64,000 bases of DNA from Isoetes taiwanensis (lineage: Eukaryota; Streptophyta; Lycopodiopsida; Isoetales; Isoetaceae): assembly GCA_021234155.1 (NCBI GenBank), contig JAJEKV010000005.1:6812216-6876215 (forward strand), in the 5' to 3' direction. Positions 22,967-34,131 of this stretch are shown here, in pieces; position 1 is the first letter of the stretch; each line of letters starts with the position of its first letter. The notes under the pieces are model-generated. The model saw only the letters and a list, made by a program, of their open reading frames with translations, made no database searches and was not told where the DNA came from. The position numbers were made by a program, and so were the translations under genes.

Positions 22967-25209
22967 GTGTACATAGATGTGATCCTCGCATAACTCATAT
23001 CTTATTTAAGTTGTCCAGCACTTTTTTCTTTGTTTAGGAAGTAACTTTTTATTGGTTCACCTGCAGAATAGGCTACAGTTATTTTTCCTATATTCCTTTT
23101 TTGTCTTAGATGGGTTAACGGCCTTGGCAAATGGCTTCTACATTTGCTCTCCTACTTGTCAAAGACCTTGACAAATGGTTTTGAAAGATAAGGTACAATG
23201 CTATAATGTATTGGGATTGCACATGCCACAATGTATTGAGATTTTGTTTTACATTATACAGTTGAATGCCTTGCATAGTAGATAATTCTTTGGAATGTTT
23301 TTTTATAGTGCATAATGGTTGGCTGCAGGATTACATGGGCATGTGGAAAAACACGATACGTCCAACACTAACAGCGATAAGTTTTGCACCAAGTATCATA
23401 TGCACAAGATGGCTTTGCACTAATTCAACAAAAGAAATGTTCGTGGCAGCTGAAAAAAAATAATTGTGCTAGATTTTCTTACTCTAGATGTATAATAAGT
23501 TAGAGAAAAATGTAGATAATGAAATATTTTAGCAACATTTTTCAACAAGGGCTTGCATCTGGGAAGTTTTGGGCATGGGGTGAGAGGAATTCAAAGGGAA
23601 GGGAGATTTGAGTTGTTTGAATAGTAAAGTTGTAATGATCTATAAGACATCAAGGAATCATGGAAAAAACTAAGAAAAGCTTTAGACCAATAGTCAATGG
23701 TGATCTATGTTGCAACACTAGCCTTGCTAGTTTAATGTCTAAGAACATGTTCGTTAATAAATATAATGGGTCTAGTTTCACAGGTTTGGAAAGGCAATAA
23801 CTTTACGTTCTCACTTCTTAATCACGCGATAAATTTCTTGTATATATAATGATATATGCCAGCTTTTTTGAGATCAACATCTTCAATTTATTCAAAAAGG
23901 TACGGCATATCTTTCCTTTCCTTTTTTTTTATGTTCTTAACTTCTGAAGAATATAAACTCAAAAGCACAAACACCGTGGCAGCAAAGGGCGCCGCGACAA
24001 ATTCTTGTATATATAATGGTGGATCCACATGTGAATTTCCTAGCTGCTTTTCAGCGGCAATTAGGCCAGGGCTGCGATGCTGGCTCACATGAAATTAGGG
24101 CCTAAAAGCAGCCAATTCGGCCAGGGCTGCCATGCTGGCTGGCAATACCTTTCATATGAAATTAGGGCCTAAAGTTAAGCAGGCGGCAGTATTCTTCGTA
24201 ATCGCTTTTTATTTTAGCAAGAATCACCCACGCAGCCAAAGCCGCGTGCAACCATCAGCGAGAGCTGCTATTCTAGCTATGATTTCGCAGCAACGGTGCA
24301 GCCAAAGTCCAGCGCCGCCAAAAAAAGCTGCATGTGAAACCACCATAAGAATATATTCCGGCATGGAAGCCACGCCGACGCGCTTTAGCGCAGAGGCATG
24401 GCTGACATGTCGGAATGTCCTCTAGAAAGGACATTCTTAAAACGTGAAGTTTGTGGTTGGTGAAATTTTGACGTGGCAGTATAAAAGTTTTTTTTTTTTT
24501 TGTCATTTCTTCCCTTCTCTTTCTACAGTTCTGTTTCCGTCGGCTATGGCGTTGCCATAGCCAGAACGATGGCCCTCGTCTTCTAGTTGCGGCTTTAAGG
24601 TCAGGCATGGTCTACTATGAATGATTCTGGCATGATTTTGTGCTAAGACCGGCTTGTTTTTCTTTTGTTTTGCAAGATTGGCTAAAGGTCGTGAAGAACT
24701 CGTGGTTTTTTGGATATTGTTACTCATTCCGGCGTGTGGAGGTAGGGGATGCCTGCTTGTAATAATTTCTTACTGAACTTTACTCCGTTCTTTCTAAGAC
24801 GTCGTATATGCAAGTTCTAGCCTCTTTTTTCCATGGAAAAAGCTTTCCTTGTTCTAAGGGCGACTGTAAATCTACATTCTATAGTATTCAAGGCAATTTT
24901 GTTATTTTTGTTTTATGTGTTTGCATGTTTCAGATTATGATGATAATCTTCTAATCTCTGTTGTTGCATGTATTGCAGGTTGTTGTTGCAACATTTGGAG
25001 GTGGGAAATGGCTATATGTCTTCTCTTCTTGTTTCTTCATACGTGTATTAGCTTAACTATAGTTGATCTATCAAGATTAACTAGTTATAGCATGGTCGAA
25101 TCTTTAGGAATGGAAGACATGCCGAGTTTTGAGCTTAATGTGAAGCAGAATGCAACCAAAAAGAAAAATGTTAGAATGTGTTTGGAATGTTCTGGAAAAA
25201 CAGTTGGAC
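22967..25209. other. Non-coding region with motif repeats
   Basis: No gene can be supported. The stretch contains two copies of the CGCGAYAAA..TTGTATATATAAT motif (23825 and 23993). It also contains a diverged direct duplication (GGCCAGGGCTGCGATGCTGG near 24063 and GGCCAGGGCTGCCATGCTGG near 24119), each copy running to ATGAAATTAGGGCCTAAA. A T-rich run lies near 24488. Short frames around 24273-24727 on the minus strand have no family signature. Confidence 0.4.
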
Positions 25210-25220
25210 ATCAAGAATGT

Positions 25221-25822
25221 CGTCGATTCGCGTAGCGAATCGGCATTCTTGCTCAAGACGAGCATGCATGCATTGCATGCGTCGCATGCATGCATCGCAT
25301 GCGTTTTAGGCCGTTCTTCCGGTTGGGCGTTTGCTACTTATTGCGGAGTTCTTCATCGACGTTTCATCGGCGCTTCCTCTTCTCTCAGCTGTTTATCATG
25401 TTTTTTCCACCCGGTGGGTGATGCCTTTTTTCCACCCACTGGGTGATGCTATTCTCTGGTATGTTTCTCGTTGTGTTGTGTTGGTGATGTGCAAGTGCAG
25501 GTTGGCGAGCGCCATCCGTTTTGACTTCTCCATGCGGGGGTTTTTTGGGAGCGATTCTATGCCTTACGTTTGTCTAAGCCCCTTGCCGAAGGCTTATCAC
25601 TAGGGTTTTTCCTCGAAAACCCGAAAGGGCGGGGTTTTTTAATCCCGGTGATAAGCTTTCGGCAGGTACATCAGCCACTCATCTTTTAGCATTGTATTTG
25701 TTTTTTTGGGTCCAAGTGATATAATTGGATTTCCCTTTATTTTTCGTGGGTAGTTCGCATGTGTGCGGCTATCCACTGTCCACCATTGTAGAAATCTGCT
25801 GAGATGAATGAGAAGCCTATCT
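25221..25822 (+). mobile_element. Short retroposon-like insertion with target-site duplication
   Basis: The 11-bp word ATCAAGAATGT flanks the segment (25210-25220 and 25823-25833), and a short tail of TATC words precedes the right copy. The body starts with a strong hairpin, GATTCGCGTAGCGAATC (about 25224-25240), nested inside AAGAATG / CATTCTT arms. Next come GCATGC-rich sequence, two copies of a CCACCC..GGGTGATGC unit (about 25407-25450), and a double stem-loop (arms 25583-25600 and 25648-25665). It has no coding capacity. The right-flank word is itself part of a 36-bp tandem repeat, so the TSD is suggestive and not proven. Confidence 0.5.
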
Positions 25823-25833
25823 ATCAAGAATGT

Positions 25834-27707
25834 AAGTATATTAAAAGAAGAACAGATGGACATCAAGAATGTAAGTAGATTAAAAGAATTGCAACTGATT
25901 TACAATTCCCTAATAGAATAATGTACATGTGGCACTTTAGGATTGGTGGATACTACAGAATATGCCCTATCTTACAACCCTAGCCGTCCATGCAAAAACA
26001 AGATGGGGTCAAACCCCATTTTACTTGTCATCCTAAGGTTTGATCCCAATTTTTACAGTCATTGTAGTCAATCAGGCGCACATCTGTAGCAATACAGAAA
26101 TATGCATGAGATGCACAACAGCTTCAAATATTAATTCACACGAACAATTCTAACACAGCTTCCTCACAAGAAACTAACCCCTGGCCAAGAATAAGACAGA
26201 TTTGCATGAAGATTTGAACCCCACCGAGTTAAATCGGTACCATAATTCCTAAAATTCCTGTATACTTCTGAATCAGATGCTACAACTGAAGTCATTGCAT
26301 TAAACTTGACAATGATATGAAACCTAGAAATGCTACTAGAAACAAAGAAAGAACCAAAAGAGAGATAACCGACTTACAGAGAGAAGATATGCAGCTAAGA
26401 ACATTGAGGAAGTCACGGCAGTGATCGGATTCTTTCAATAAATCATCGACCCAGCTAATAGGCTAATGCTGAACCTTAGAATATCAAGCTCAGAATATCA
26501 AGCAGACAACAAGAACTCAACTTAAACAAAAATCGTGCTGCCAATCTTGATTTATGCATACCAATCTAAAAGAAGGCCATACGATCTGCATGCATCGCCA
26601 ACAAATCGCCATGCCTTAGCATGCAAATTCAGCTAAGGGCTATGTCCGCCTGCTTCGTCCTGCTTTGCCCTGCAAATCCAGCAGAGCCCTGCTTCGCCCT
26701 ATGAATCCAGCATATCCCTTTGCCCCACTACCACGCGCCCAATCCTTCCATAGAAGGGGAAAAAAAAAACCAACTATAAGAGCTCCCGCACCATTGAAAA
26801 CTCAAACCACATATATTGACATCAGCATTGTACGGTATTGGCATACTCATACATGCCAAAAACATCCACAATATTGGATAATACCTTCCCCTTTCAACAA
26901 TTGCAGAAAATAATTCAGAATTTCACCAACCCAAACTTTACGTTGGGTTTAGTTATGTTATGAACGCGTTTGGAATTGCCAAAAGAACATGCCAGTATGT
27001 CCAGAATGTGGTTTAGGTATGCTTAAATTAACATGGCCTATCTAATGTAGCCAATATTAATTTTATATGATGTGGTCGACCTTGTGGATAGTAGATAGGC
27101 TAAATTTTAAGAAAATCTTATATCTCAGGTTAGGCAAGCCTATTAAACAAAGGAAATGAAGAAAAAAACGCCAATCAATCTTAAACTGAATGAGGGCGGT
27201 CGAAAATTTGGCTCCCCTTTTGTCATTCGATTCCAAAAGACTATAAGTCGAATAGCTGTTTGGGTATTTAACAACTCGAATGCCACAACATGACGAAATT
27301 CGTATAATTTTGATCGTATTCGTATAATATTACATTTGGCTTTATCATATGGAATGCAATTTCTGTGCTACCAGCAAAGGCCGGATCTTTCGTGCTCCTC
27401 TCTTAGTGTTCATATTCCCTCTCCGTCCTCTCATTGAATTCTTGAAGTCCCATCCCTTTGTGGATCTTGATGTCCATTTCGCTTGCCGCTACTAACGGAG
27501 TCTCGGTTGATTTCCCCTCCTTTAGCTACTTCGATGTTTCAGTTCGTTAAGGTTGTTTAGTGCAAAGACGCCAATGGTGTCAATGGTTTTTGTTTCCACT
27601 TTTTGACATCCAAAATTCTGCCCCTGGTTCCCTAGTGCTGGCTCGTCTCCATTCTCTCTTGGCATCTCTCTCCCTAGTGCTAGCTCCTATTCATCATCTC
27701 ACTTTAC

Positions 27708-27710
<3 letters not shown>
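25834..27710. other. Non-coding stretch
   Basis: I see no gene. A perfect small hairpin ATGGGGTCAAACCCCAT lies near 26003. Frames of up to about 80 codons (for example 26665-26913 on the plus strand) lack recognisable domains and arise in a short CTGCTTCGCCCTG repeat. Confidence 0.35.

Positions 27711-27742
<32 letters not shown>
27711..27742. repeat. (CT)16 microsatellite, left flank of the second LINE
   Basis: A perfect CT dinucleotide tract ends exactly where the LINE 5' sequence (GGCGCTCGTTTCTGGCG) begins. Confidence 0.95.
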
Positions 27743-27744
<2 letters not shown>

Positions 27745-27759
27745 CGCTCGTTTCTGGCG

Positions 27760-28848
27760 ATGGGAAAACCTAAAAAAATGGATGGGTCCAAATCTGGCAC
27801 TGTAGGGGATAACTCCAACAGCAGGTCAAAATCCGACACTGCAGGGGACTGCTCCAACGGTGGATTCACAGGGGTAAATAGGGCAAGGAAAAATCCGGCA
27901 GATGCAGATGGGTCTGCGAAATTTACAGGGGTAAATAGGGCAGGGAAAAATGAAACGGCAGCAGATGGGTCTGCAAAAAAGGAGCAGAAATCTGGAAAAC
28001 TAGTTACGGCTAAGTCTTCCCAGGTAGGTTCCGATCCAGACTCAGCCCACTCCGCTTCTGAGGAAGATTCGGTATCCATCACCTCTGATTCAGGGATTAT
28101 AGCAGCCACTATGAAGATCATGCTGGATGATTTCAAAGTCTCATTCATGGAAGAATTTTCCAAAAGTATGTTGCAGAGCTTGCTACAAGAGCTGAGAGCT
28201 TCCATGACTGCCCAAATCAATCTTGAGTTACAGAAAATGAAGACCGAGACTGCGGATCATCTGAATCAACTCAGAAGTGAATTGGAACAACTCAAGAAAC
28301 ATGGTGGGAGAGCGGAAACAGGTCAGCTGAATTCATGTGTTGAAGGCTTAAGCAATCAGATCTCTGCGGTTAAGGAAGAAATAGCTGAACTGAAAATCCA
28401 AACGGAAGCAGTAGCGTCTGAACCCCTGATGGCTGAATTGAATAACAGAATGGAACAATACATTGAAAGCCAGGAAAGAAAACAGAGAGCCTTGAACTTA
28501 AGAATAGTAGGACTGCCTGAACATGAGAATGAAGATACTAAATGCAATGTAGAAAAACTGTTTTGTGATGAAATGGGAATTGTGAACTCAGGAATCATAG
28601 AAGCATTCCGCATTGGGAGGAAGGACACAGGTACACGACACATTGTGGTCAGATTTTCTAACAGGGACAGCCGCTTCCAGGTTCTCAAAAACAGCTTTAA
28701 ACTAAAAGGGAAGTTTATCTGGGTGAATGAAGACCTCACAAGAGATCAAATGCGTGAGAAGAAAGAAGAGATTGTTAAGTTTAAAGAGGCCAAACAAAAT
28801 CAACAAAAGGTACGTTGGGTTAAGGGTAAGGCAGTAATTGATGCATAG
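27760..28848 (+). CDS. LINE ORF1: coiled-coil nucleic-acid-binding protein
   Basis: This 362-residue protein probably packages element RNA. The N-terminus (about 1-90) is basic and low complexity and holds two imperfect internal repeats: TGVNRARKNPADADGSAK / TGVNRAGKNETAADGSAK, and SKSGTVGDNSN / SKSDTAGDCSN. Residues about 110-220 are heptad-rich (LRSELEQLKK, QISAVKEEIAELK) and look like a trimerising coiled coil. Residues about 240-345 (LNLRIVGLPEHENEDTKCNV to VWVNEDLT-like) resemble the RNA-binding region of L1 ORF1p (Transposase_22 type). ATG 27760 is the first in frame after the CT tract. The stop is a TAG, in frame with ORF2. Confidence 0.85.
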   Translation: MGKPKKMDGSKSGTVGDNSNSRSKSDTAGDCSNGGFTGVNRARKNPADADGSAKFTGVNRAGKNETAADGSAKKEQKSGKLVTAKSSQVGSDPDSAHSASEEDSVSITSDSGIIAATMKIMLDDFKVSFMEEFSKSMLQSLLQELRASMTAQINLELQKMKTETADHLNQLRSELEQLKKHGGRAETGQLNSCVEGLSNQISAVKEEIAELKIQTEAVASEPLMAELNNRMEQYIESQERKQRALNLRIVGLPEHENEDTKCNVEKLFCDEMGIVNSGIIEAFRIGRKDTGTRHIVVRFSNRDSRFQVLKNSFKLKGKFIWVNEDLTRDQMREKKEEIVKFKEAKQNQQKVRWVKGKAVIDA

Positions 28849-28851
28849 GGG

Positions 28852-31800
28852 TGCGTGGAGGCTCTTAGAATAGTAATCTGGAATATAAATAGACTGACGG
28901 AAACAAAGATTACTAGCATGCAGGAGATACTACAAGTTGCTGATGTGATATGTTTTGTAGAGACGAAAGAACATGAGCTGTATGATTTGCCGCAGATTGA
29001 TGGTTTTAATAAAATATATTCGGTAAGAAATAACCGATTCAAACAGGGAGATAATGGTAATGGAGGAGTTGCCTGTTATGTAAGACATGCATTTTGCCAT
29101 TTGGTCCAGGGGATAAAAAAAGACTCAAACAACCAGTATATATGGCTTGCAATTCAGGGTGTAAATCACCTTTTCTATTTAGCAGTGTGCTATTATGCCC
29201 CGAGGCACAAAGGGATATACCAGAATAGTGAAGCTTCTGGTGAGGATCTATACTTTGAACTTGAGCAAGACATAATGCAGTTTCAAGAAAAGGGAGAGGT
29301 TATTTTAACTGGAGATTTTAATAGCAGAACTGGAAAAAAGCAAGCCACTGCTTATACAGGAGAGCATGATCCACTCTGGTTAGATACCATGAGTGATGCT
29401 GAGTTAAAGCAGGAAGGATGGTATAGAGAATCTAGTGATGGGATAATCACCCGATCTGGACGACAGCTTCTCCATCTCTGCTGCAGTACGGGTTTACTAA
29501 TATGTAATGGTATTAGTAAGTTCCCTTCCACATCCCAATGTACATGCAGAACCAGAAGTGTTGTAGACTATGTGATTGCCTCCAATGAAACTATAAACCA
29601 TTTGGAATTCTATGTTATGGATGAGCAAACTGAATCAGATCATGTCCCTTTGGCCATCAAGCTACCTGTCATTGTAGGTAACATTGAACAATCACCGGGA
29701 AGCATCCTGGGGGTGAGATTAAACCCCAAGAAAGCATACTACTATGGGCAAATAGTGGAAGATCTAGTTACAAATACCAAGTGGACAGATGACGCAAGTG
29801 AAATTAGCAAAGCTGTACATGAGATCTTAACCGAGGCATCGAACAGAAGTTTCACATCTCAGCGTGTGCAAAAAGGTATGAAATGCAATTCCTGGTTTGA
29901 TTCTGAATGTAGGCTTGCAAAGAAAAAATTCAGAAATAGCATAGGGGAAAGACGAGACCAGCATAGAAAGGAATACCATAAGATTGTCAGGAAAAAGAAA
30001 AGGAAGTTCATAAGGGATCAGCAGATAACATTGGTAGATCAATATCAGCTAGAGCCAAAACTATTCTGGAATAGGCTGAAAGGCACTAAAAAACAAGCAG
30101 TCCCCCTTACCGCGAGTGATCTGTGGAAACAGGTTAAAAAACTTTACCATGATGAAGGGATACCGGGTGAAGTGAGACGGGAATCAACGATGATAATTAA
30201 TGATGAGGATGTGGCTGAAGGTATAAAGCACCTTGCTAATGGGAAAGCTAAAGATGTCCACGGATTATGTGCTGAGCACCTGAAGTGGGCAGGAGAGACA
30301 CTTCATAGCAAGATCACTCAAATGTTCAATGCGGCTATGGTACAAGGGTTCCCCCAAGAGTGGCAAATGAATAGAGTGGTCCCAATTCATAAAAGTGGAG
30401 TGAAAACAGATGCAAATAATTATAGAACGCTTATGGTGAGTAGTTTATTCTCGAAATTGTTTGCTACAATTATAGAAAGAAAGATAAGTGGGTGGGCTGA
30501 AAAAGAGAAGGTAAGGGCTGAAACGCAAGCTGGGTTCAGACCCAATAGGTCCACAATGGACCATTTACTTGTACTAAAAACCATCATGGATTCGGTAAAA
30601 GGTACAAAGATAGCGGCATACGTCTTGTTTGTTGATTTCAAGAAAGCATTTGATAAAGTACCAAGGAAGCAAATTTGGGAAAGAATGGAAAAGATGAATG
30701 TGCCTAAAGACTTACAGGATGCGGTAAGGGTATTATATGAAAAAGTTTTGGTGCAACTATCCATGCCTCTTGCATTGGAGATCCCAGACTGTGTTGATAG
30801 CAATGTAGGAGTGAAACAGGGGTGCCCGATGTCTCCGACACTATTTGGGTTGTTCATTGATAGTCTGGAGGAGTGGCTTAGATGTCATGGGAGAGGAGGC
30901 ACAACCTTGAATGGGTATGTTATACAGTTGCTCATGTATGCTGACGATGTTGTCATCTTTGCGCGCACACGAGACCATATGCAGCAACATTTAGATTCAT
31001 TGGCTGCCTTTTGTGAAATGAATGGCATGGAGGTTAATCTTGAGAAGACCAATATCATGACAGTGGGTGCACTAAAACAGGAAAATTTTAAATACAAGGG
31101 GAAGACAATAGATACATGTGATTCATATAAGTACTTGGGGCTCATCATAAGCAGGAACCATAGGTGGAATACTTGCATAATACAAAGAATTGAAGGAGGT
31201 CTGAAATCCTTGTATGCTATGCAAAGCATGTGTAGAAGAATCTCGCTTTGGAATTGGCAACTAAAAAGCAGATTATTTCAGTCATTAGTACAAAGTGTTG
31301 TCTTGTATGGCTGTGAGATTTGGGGACCGGGGCTACCTAAATGCTTATGGGAGGATGTAGAGCAAGTACTAAAGAAATTCCTGAGACTTGAATTAGGAGT
31401 GAAGATCCAAACGCCATATCAAATGATGCTAGCTGAATGCGGCTTAATGCCCCTTGAGGGTGAAGCGATACTCCAATGCATACGATACCTTAAGAAGGTA
31501 AGGAGAATGGATGGTACCAGACTACCACATCTTGCCCTGCAAGTAAGTGAACAAAAAGGATGGTTCTCAGATGTAAAAAAATGGTTAAAAAGATGGGAGA
31601 TCAATTGGGAAGATGCAGTGCTATATGATGGGGACCTTAGACAATGGGTATGTGGGATGGTGAAGCGGAAATTATGGCAGGGACCTTTGACCAAAATGTT
31701 CCTGTACAGGCAAAATATGAACCCAGGATTGGATATTGCAAGACACTTGAGTGAAGACATTTCTGTTAAAAAAAGACACGCAATTAGTAGGATACGACTA

Positions 31801-32154
31801 AGCTCACACCGACTCGGAATTGAAGTAGGAAGATGGGGGCAGTCCATTCCCAGAACGATGCGAGAATGCAAAGTATGTGGTAGTGGAGATGTAGAAGACG
31901 AGGAACATGTTTTGATATGGTGTCCAGCATACAAAATGATACGAGACCGTTTTGGAATAGAGGCAAGTGATCTAACTGCGTTTTTCCTACTCCAGGGTGA
32001 CAGGATAGGGTCATACTTAATAGAAGTATTACACTATAGAGAGATATGTATACGTAATGTAAATACTCTCTTAAATGAAAATGATGATGAGAGTGAGAGT
32101 GAGGAGCTAGATGAGGAAACTGAAACTCATCTACTTTTTTATGAAGATATGTAA
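28852..32154 (+). CDS. LINE ORF2: AP endonuclease and reverse transcriptase, apparently expressed past an in-frame TAG
   Basis: About 1,100 residues are uninterrupted. The endonuclease motifs are IVIWNINRL (residues about 5-13), VETKEHE, LTGDFNSRTG (near 29310) and ESDHVPLAIK (near 29634). The RT motifs are VVPIHKSG (30379), FVDFKKAFDKVP (about 30629), KQGCPMSPTLFGLFID (about 30814) and MYADDVVIFA (about 30936), all with the expected catalytic Asp residues. A C-terminal CKVCGSGDVEDEEHVLIWC (about 31866) is C-X2-C..H-X4-C. No RNase H region is seen. The frame continues straight from ORF1 across TAG 28846-28848. No ATG precedes the first endonuclease motif; the first in-frame ATG (28918) would delete it. 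Expression by stop-codon readthrough is therefore inferred; a fresh nonsense mutation in a fused ORF is the alternative. Confidence 0.85.
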   Translation, partial: CVEALRIVIWNINRLTETKITSMQEILQVADVICFVETKEHELYDLPQIDGFNKIYSVRNNRFKQGDNGNGGVACYVRHAFCHLVQGIKKDSNNQYIWLAIQGVNHLFYLAVCYYAPRHKGIYQNSEASGEDLYFELEQDIMQFQEKGEVILTGDFNSRTGKKQATAYTGEHDPLWLDTMSDAELKQEGWYRESSDGIITRSGRQLLHLCCSTGLLICNGISKFPSTSQCTCRTRSVVDYVIASNETINHLEFYVMDEQTESDHVPLAIKLPVIVGNIEQSPGSILGVRLNPKKAYYYGQIVEDLVTNTKWTDDASEISKAVHEILTEASNRSFTSQRVQKGMKCNSWFDSECRLAKKKFRNSIGERRDQHRKEYHKIVRKKKRKFIRDQQITLVDQYQLEPKLFWNRLKGTKKQAVPLTASDLWKQVKKLYHDEGIPGEVRRESTMIINDEDVAEGIKHLANGKAKDVHGLCAEHLKWAGETLHSKITQMFNAAMVQGFPQEWQMNRVVPIHKSGVKTDANNYRTLMVSSLFSKLFATIIERKISGWAEKEKVRAETQAGFRPNRSTMDHLLVLKTIMDSVKGTKIAAYVLFVDFKKAFDKVPRKQIWERMEKMNVPKDLQDAVRVLYEKVLVQLSMPLALEIPDCVDSNVGVKQGCPMSPTLFGLFIDSLEEWLRCHGRGGTTLNGYVIQLLMYADDVVIFARTRDHMQQHLDSLAAFCEMNGMEVNLEKTNIMTVGALKQENFKYKGKTIDTCDSYKYLGLIISRNHRWNTCIIQRIEGGLKSLYAMQSMCRRISLWNWQLKSRLFQSLVQSVVLYGCEIWGPGLPKCLWEDVEQVLKKFLRLELGVKIQTPYQMMLAECGLMPLEGEAILQCIRYLKKVRRMDGTRLPHLALQVSEQKGWFSDVKKWLKRWEINWEDAVLYDGDLRQWVCGMVKRKLWQGPLTKMFLYRQNMNPGLDIARHLSEDISVKKRHAISRIRLSSHRLGIEVGRWGQSIPRTMRECKVCGSGDVEDEEHVLIWCPAYKMIRDRFGIEASDLTAFFLLQGDRIGSYLIEVLHYREICIRNVNTLLNENDDESESEELDEETETHLLFYEDM

Positions 32155-32211
32155 AAGTGTCGTCTTATAGGCCTGAGAGGCCTCCACAGACGTAATACAT
32201 TTCATTTCATT

Positions 32212-32331
<120 letters not shown>

Positions 32332-32356
32332 CCCCCTCCCCCTCCCCTCCCCTCCG

Positions 32357-32418
32357 GTTGGATCTTTGTCTAGTGGCGTGACGTTAAAAAACTATCTATC
32401 TATCTCTCTCTCTCTCTC
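32357..32418 (+). mobile_element. Truncated LINE/SINE 3' end within CT-rich DNA
   Basis: GATCTTTGTC, TAGTGGCGTGACGTTAAAA, four ATCT tail units and a short (CT)n follow one another. The GACGTTAAA-plus-tandem-tail ending matches 22929-22964 and resembles GACGTAATA-ATTTC at the end of the second LINE. It looks like a severely 5'-truncated copy embedded in the same microsatellite. Confidence 0.45.
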
Positions 32419-33628
32419 ATGTTGGCCACATGCATGCCAAAATAACCATCTCCCGTCCTATATGACTCCTCTCAGAATTATATGTATTTTTCTGGGAGGA
32501 GAGGAGAGAAGATTGTCTCTCGAGGTCTAACAACGTCGGTTAGGCCTCAAAATTTGGTTCCCCATCGGAGAACTAGTCCGTCGATCCATTCCGGTAGGAC
32601 GGGTTTTTGTTCGGCCTCCAAAATGTGGGATATTTCTTTCCCTGTTCCTGCTGGTAGATAAGCTTTGCGGGATATTTCGTTTGCCATATTTCTTCCATAG
32701 GATTGCATTTGCCGACCATTCTATCATAATAAAGTGATTTTCGGCCTGATTGCCATACTTTTGCGGGCTCTTACAATCGGATTTGCCTTCCAAAGGTACT
32801 GTTTGCAGCTTATTGAGCTCAACGAGCTTGAAGGCCCAATGAATCTTTTCGATGGCAATGATTTGCAAGAAAATAACAGTTTGTTCTTCTGTGATGCCTC
32901 AGCTTTGATGTTAGTTGGATCCTGCAGGGTTAGAAGGCCACCTAGAATATTCTAGATTGCTCCAAGACAAAGAACACAGTGGGATAATATAGATAACCAT
33001 GCATGTGTTGTTATAGACTTTGATGATTCTGTCAACAGACTTTCTGATAATTTGTTCATGTTTTCAAGTTTTTGAATATTATTGATTTGATTTGATCTGA
33101 TACTCTAATGACCCTTAAATACCATGGGGTTATGACGTAAACAAAGTAACATGACATAAACAAAGTTGAATGACAAATTATATTCAATGTGGTACTCTAT
33201 TACAACTGCAGCTGTAGTACATAAAAATGAAATTGGCCACATTTTTGGCCTGCGCCTTAGATCTTAAAAAGGTCCAGTGAAATTTAAAACATACTCTTAG
33301 CCACTCCATGACTAGTGATCTGCAAACAGAAACAATCAGAAAGTGAAGACAAAATAGAGAAAGCCTGTCAAATAGATAACAATGCACAATTGAAGACAGA
33401 AACATTAAAATAACAGTTGAAGACAAAATAAAACAGTTTTTCATTCCTCGAAATCTATTACATACTTCTCAGGTCAATTCCAGGGGCATTTCATAGCAAA
33501 ACAAGTGGAATGCATGCCATTTACACTTAAAAGCTTCACAAAAAGATAAAAAAACATAACAGAATAAAAACAAAAAGGGCCAGGCAGGGGCTCCTCTTCT
33601 GCTTAACCACAGAGCTCATAGGTTTGTG
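32419..33628. other. AT-rich spacer; no gene seen
   Basis: The spacer lies between the LINE and the minus-strand gene remnants. Reading frames are short and unrecognised on both strands. GATTTGATTTGATCTGAT (about 33082) is a short tandem word. Confidence 0.35.
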
Positions 33629-34131
33629 TCACCGTCTTGATTTCATGCAGGGCTCGTTTCCCATGATGCTGCATGTAAACACACTCCACATGGCCTTCTG
33701 CTTCAAAGGTGCAGTTTCAGCCCAAACTAAGATCTCAGGTTCCATGGTGACTCCCATGTCCAAAAAGTTCATCACAGCCCGTTGTGACAAAGAGCAATGA
33801 ATCACTTTATGGTTGAGAACTTCGACTTCTTCACTTTCCTCTTCAATAGTTGGCGAGGAATCCTGGCGTTCTTCAACCACTGGATTAGCCGGAGGAGGAG
33901 GAGGAGGAGCAGGGGCCAACATGCTGGAGGAGGAGGATTCTTCAACAACTTCTTCACTTGAAGTTTTCGGCCAGAAGAATAATTAGAGAAATAATTTTTC
34001 TATGATTCTGAGGTCTCGTGGGAGGCTTCAGAATAATCCACAGGGTTAGAATACTCCTCAAGGGAGTATTCTTCGGATGAAGACATGGAAGTCGGAAGGC
34101 TCAGAGAACTCCTTGGATGCTTTGGTGCCAT
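33629..34131 (-). pseudogene. Unrecognised acidic Ser/Glu/Pro-rich ORF, broken by stop and frameshift
   Basis: ATG at 34131 opens MAPKHPRSSLSLPTSMSSSE and continues as an acidic Ser/Glu-rich stretch until an in-frame TAG near 33999. A frame change near 33960 reaches SSSSSMLAPAPPPPPPANP, an acidic linker (EEESEEVEVLNHK), and a folded-looking C-terminus ending GNEPCMKSRR at 33629. It lies about 200 bp downstream of the Myb/SANT remnant on the same strand. I do not recognise it. It could be a terminal exon of that gene or a partner ORF of an old PIF/Harbinger-type element, whose Myb-like genes look similar. Confidence 0.4.
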
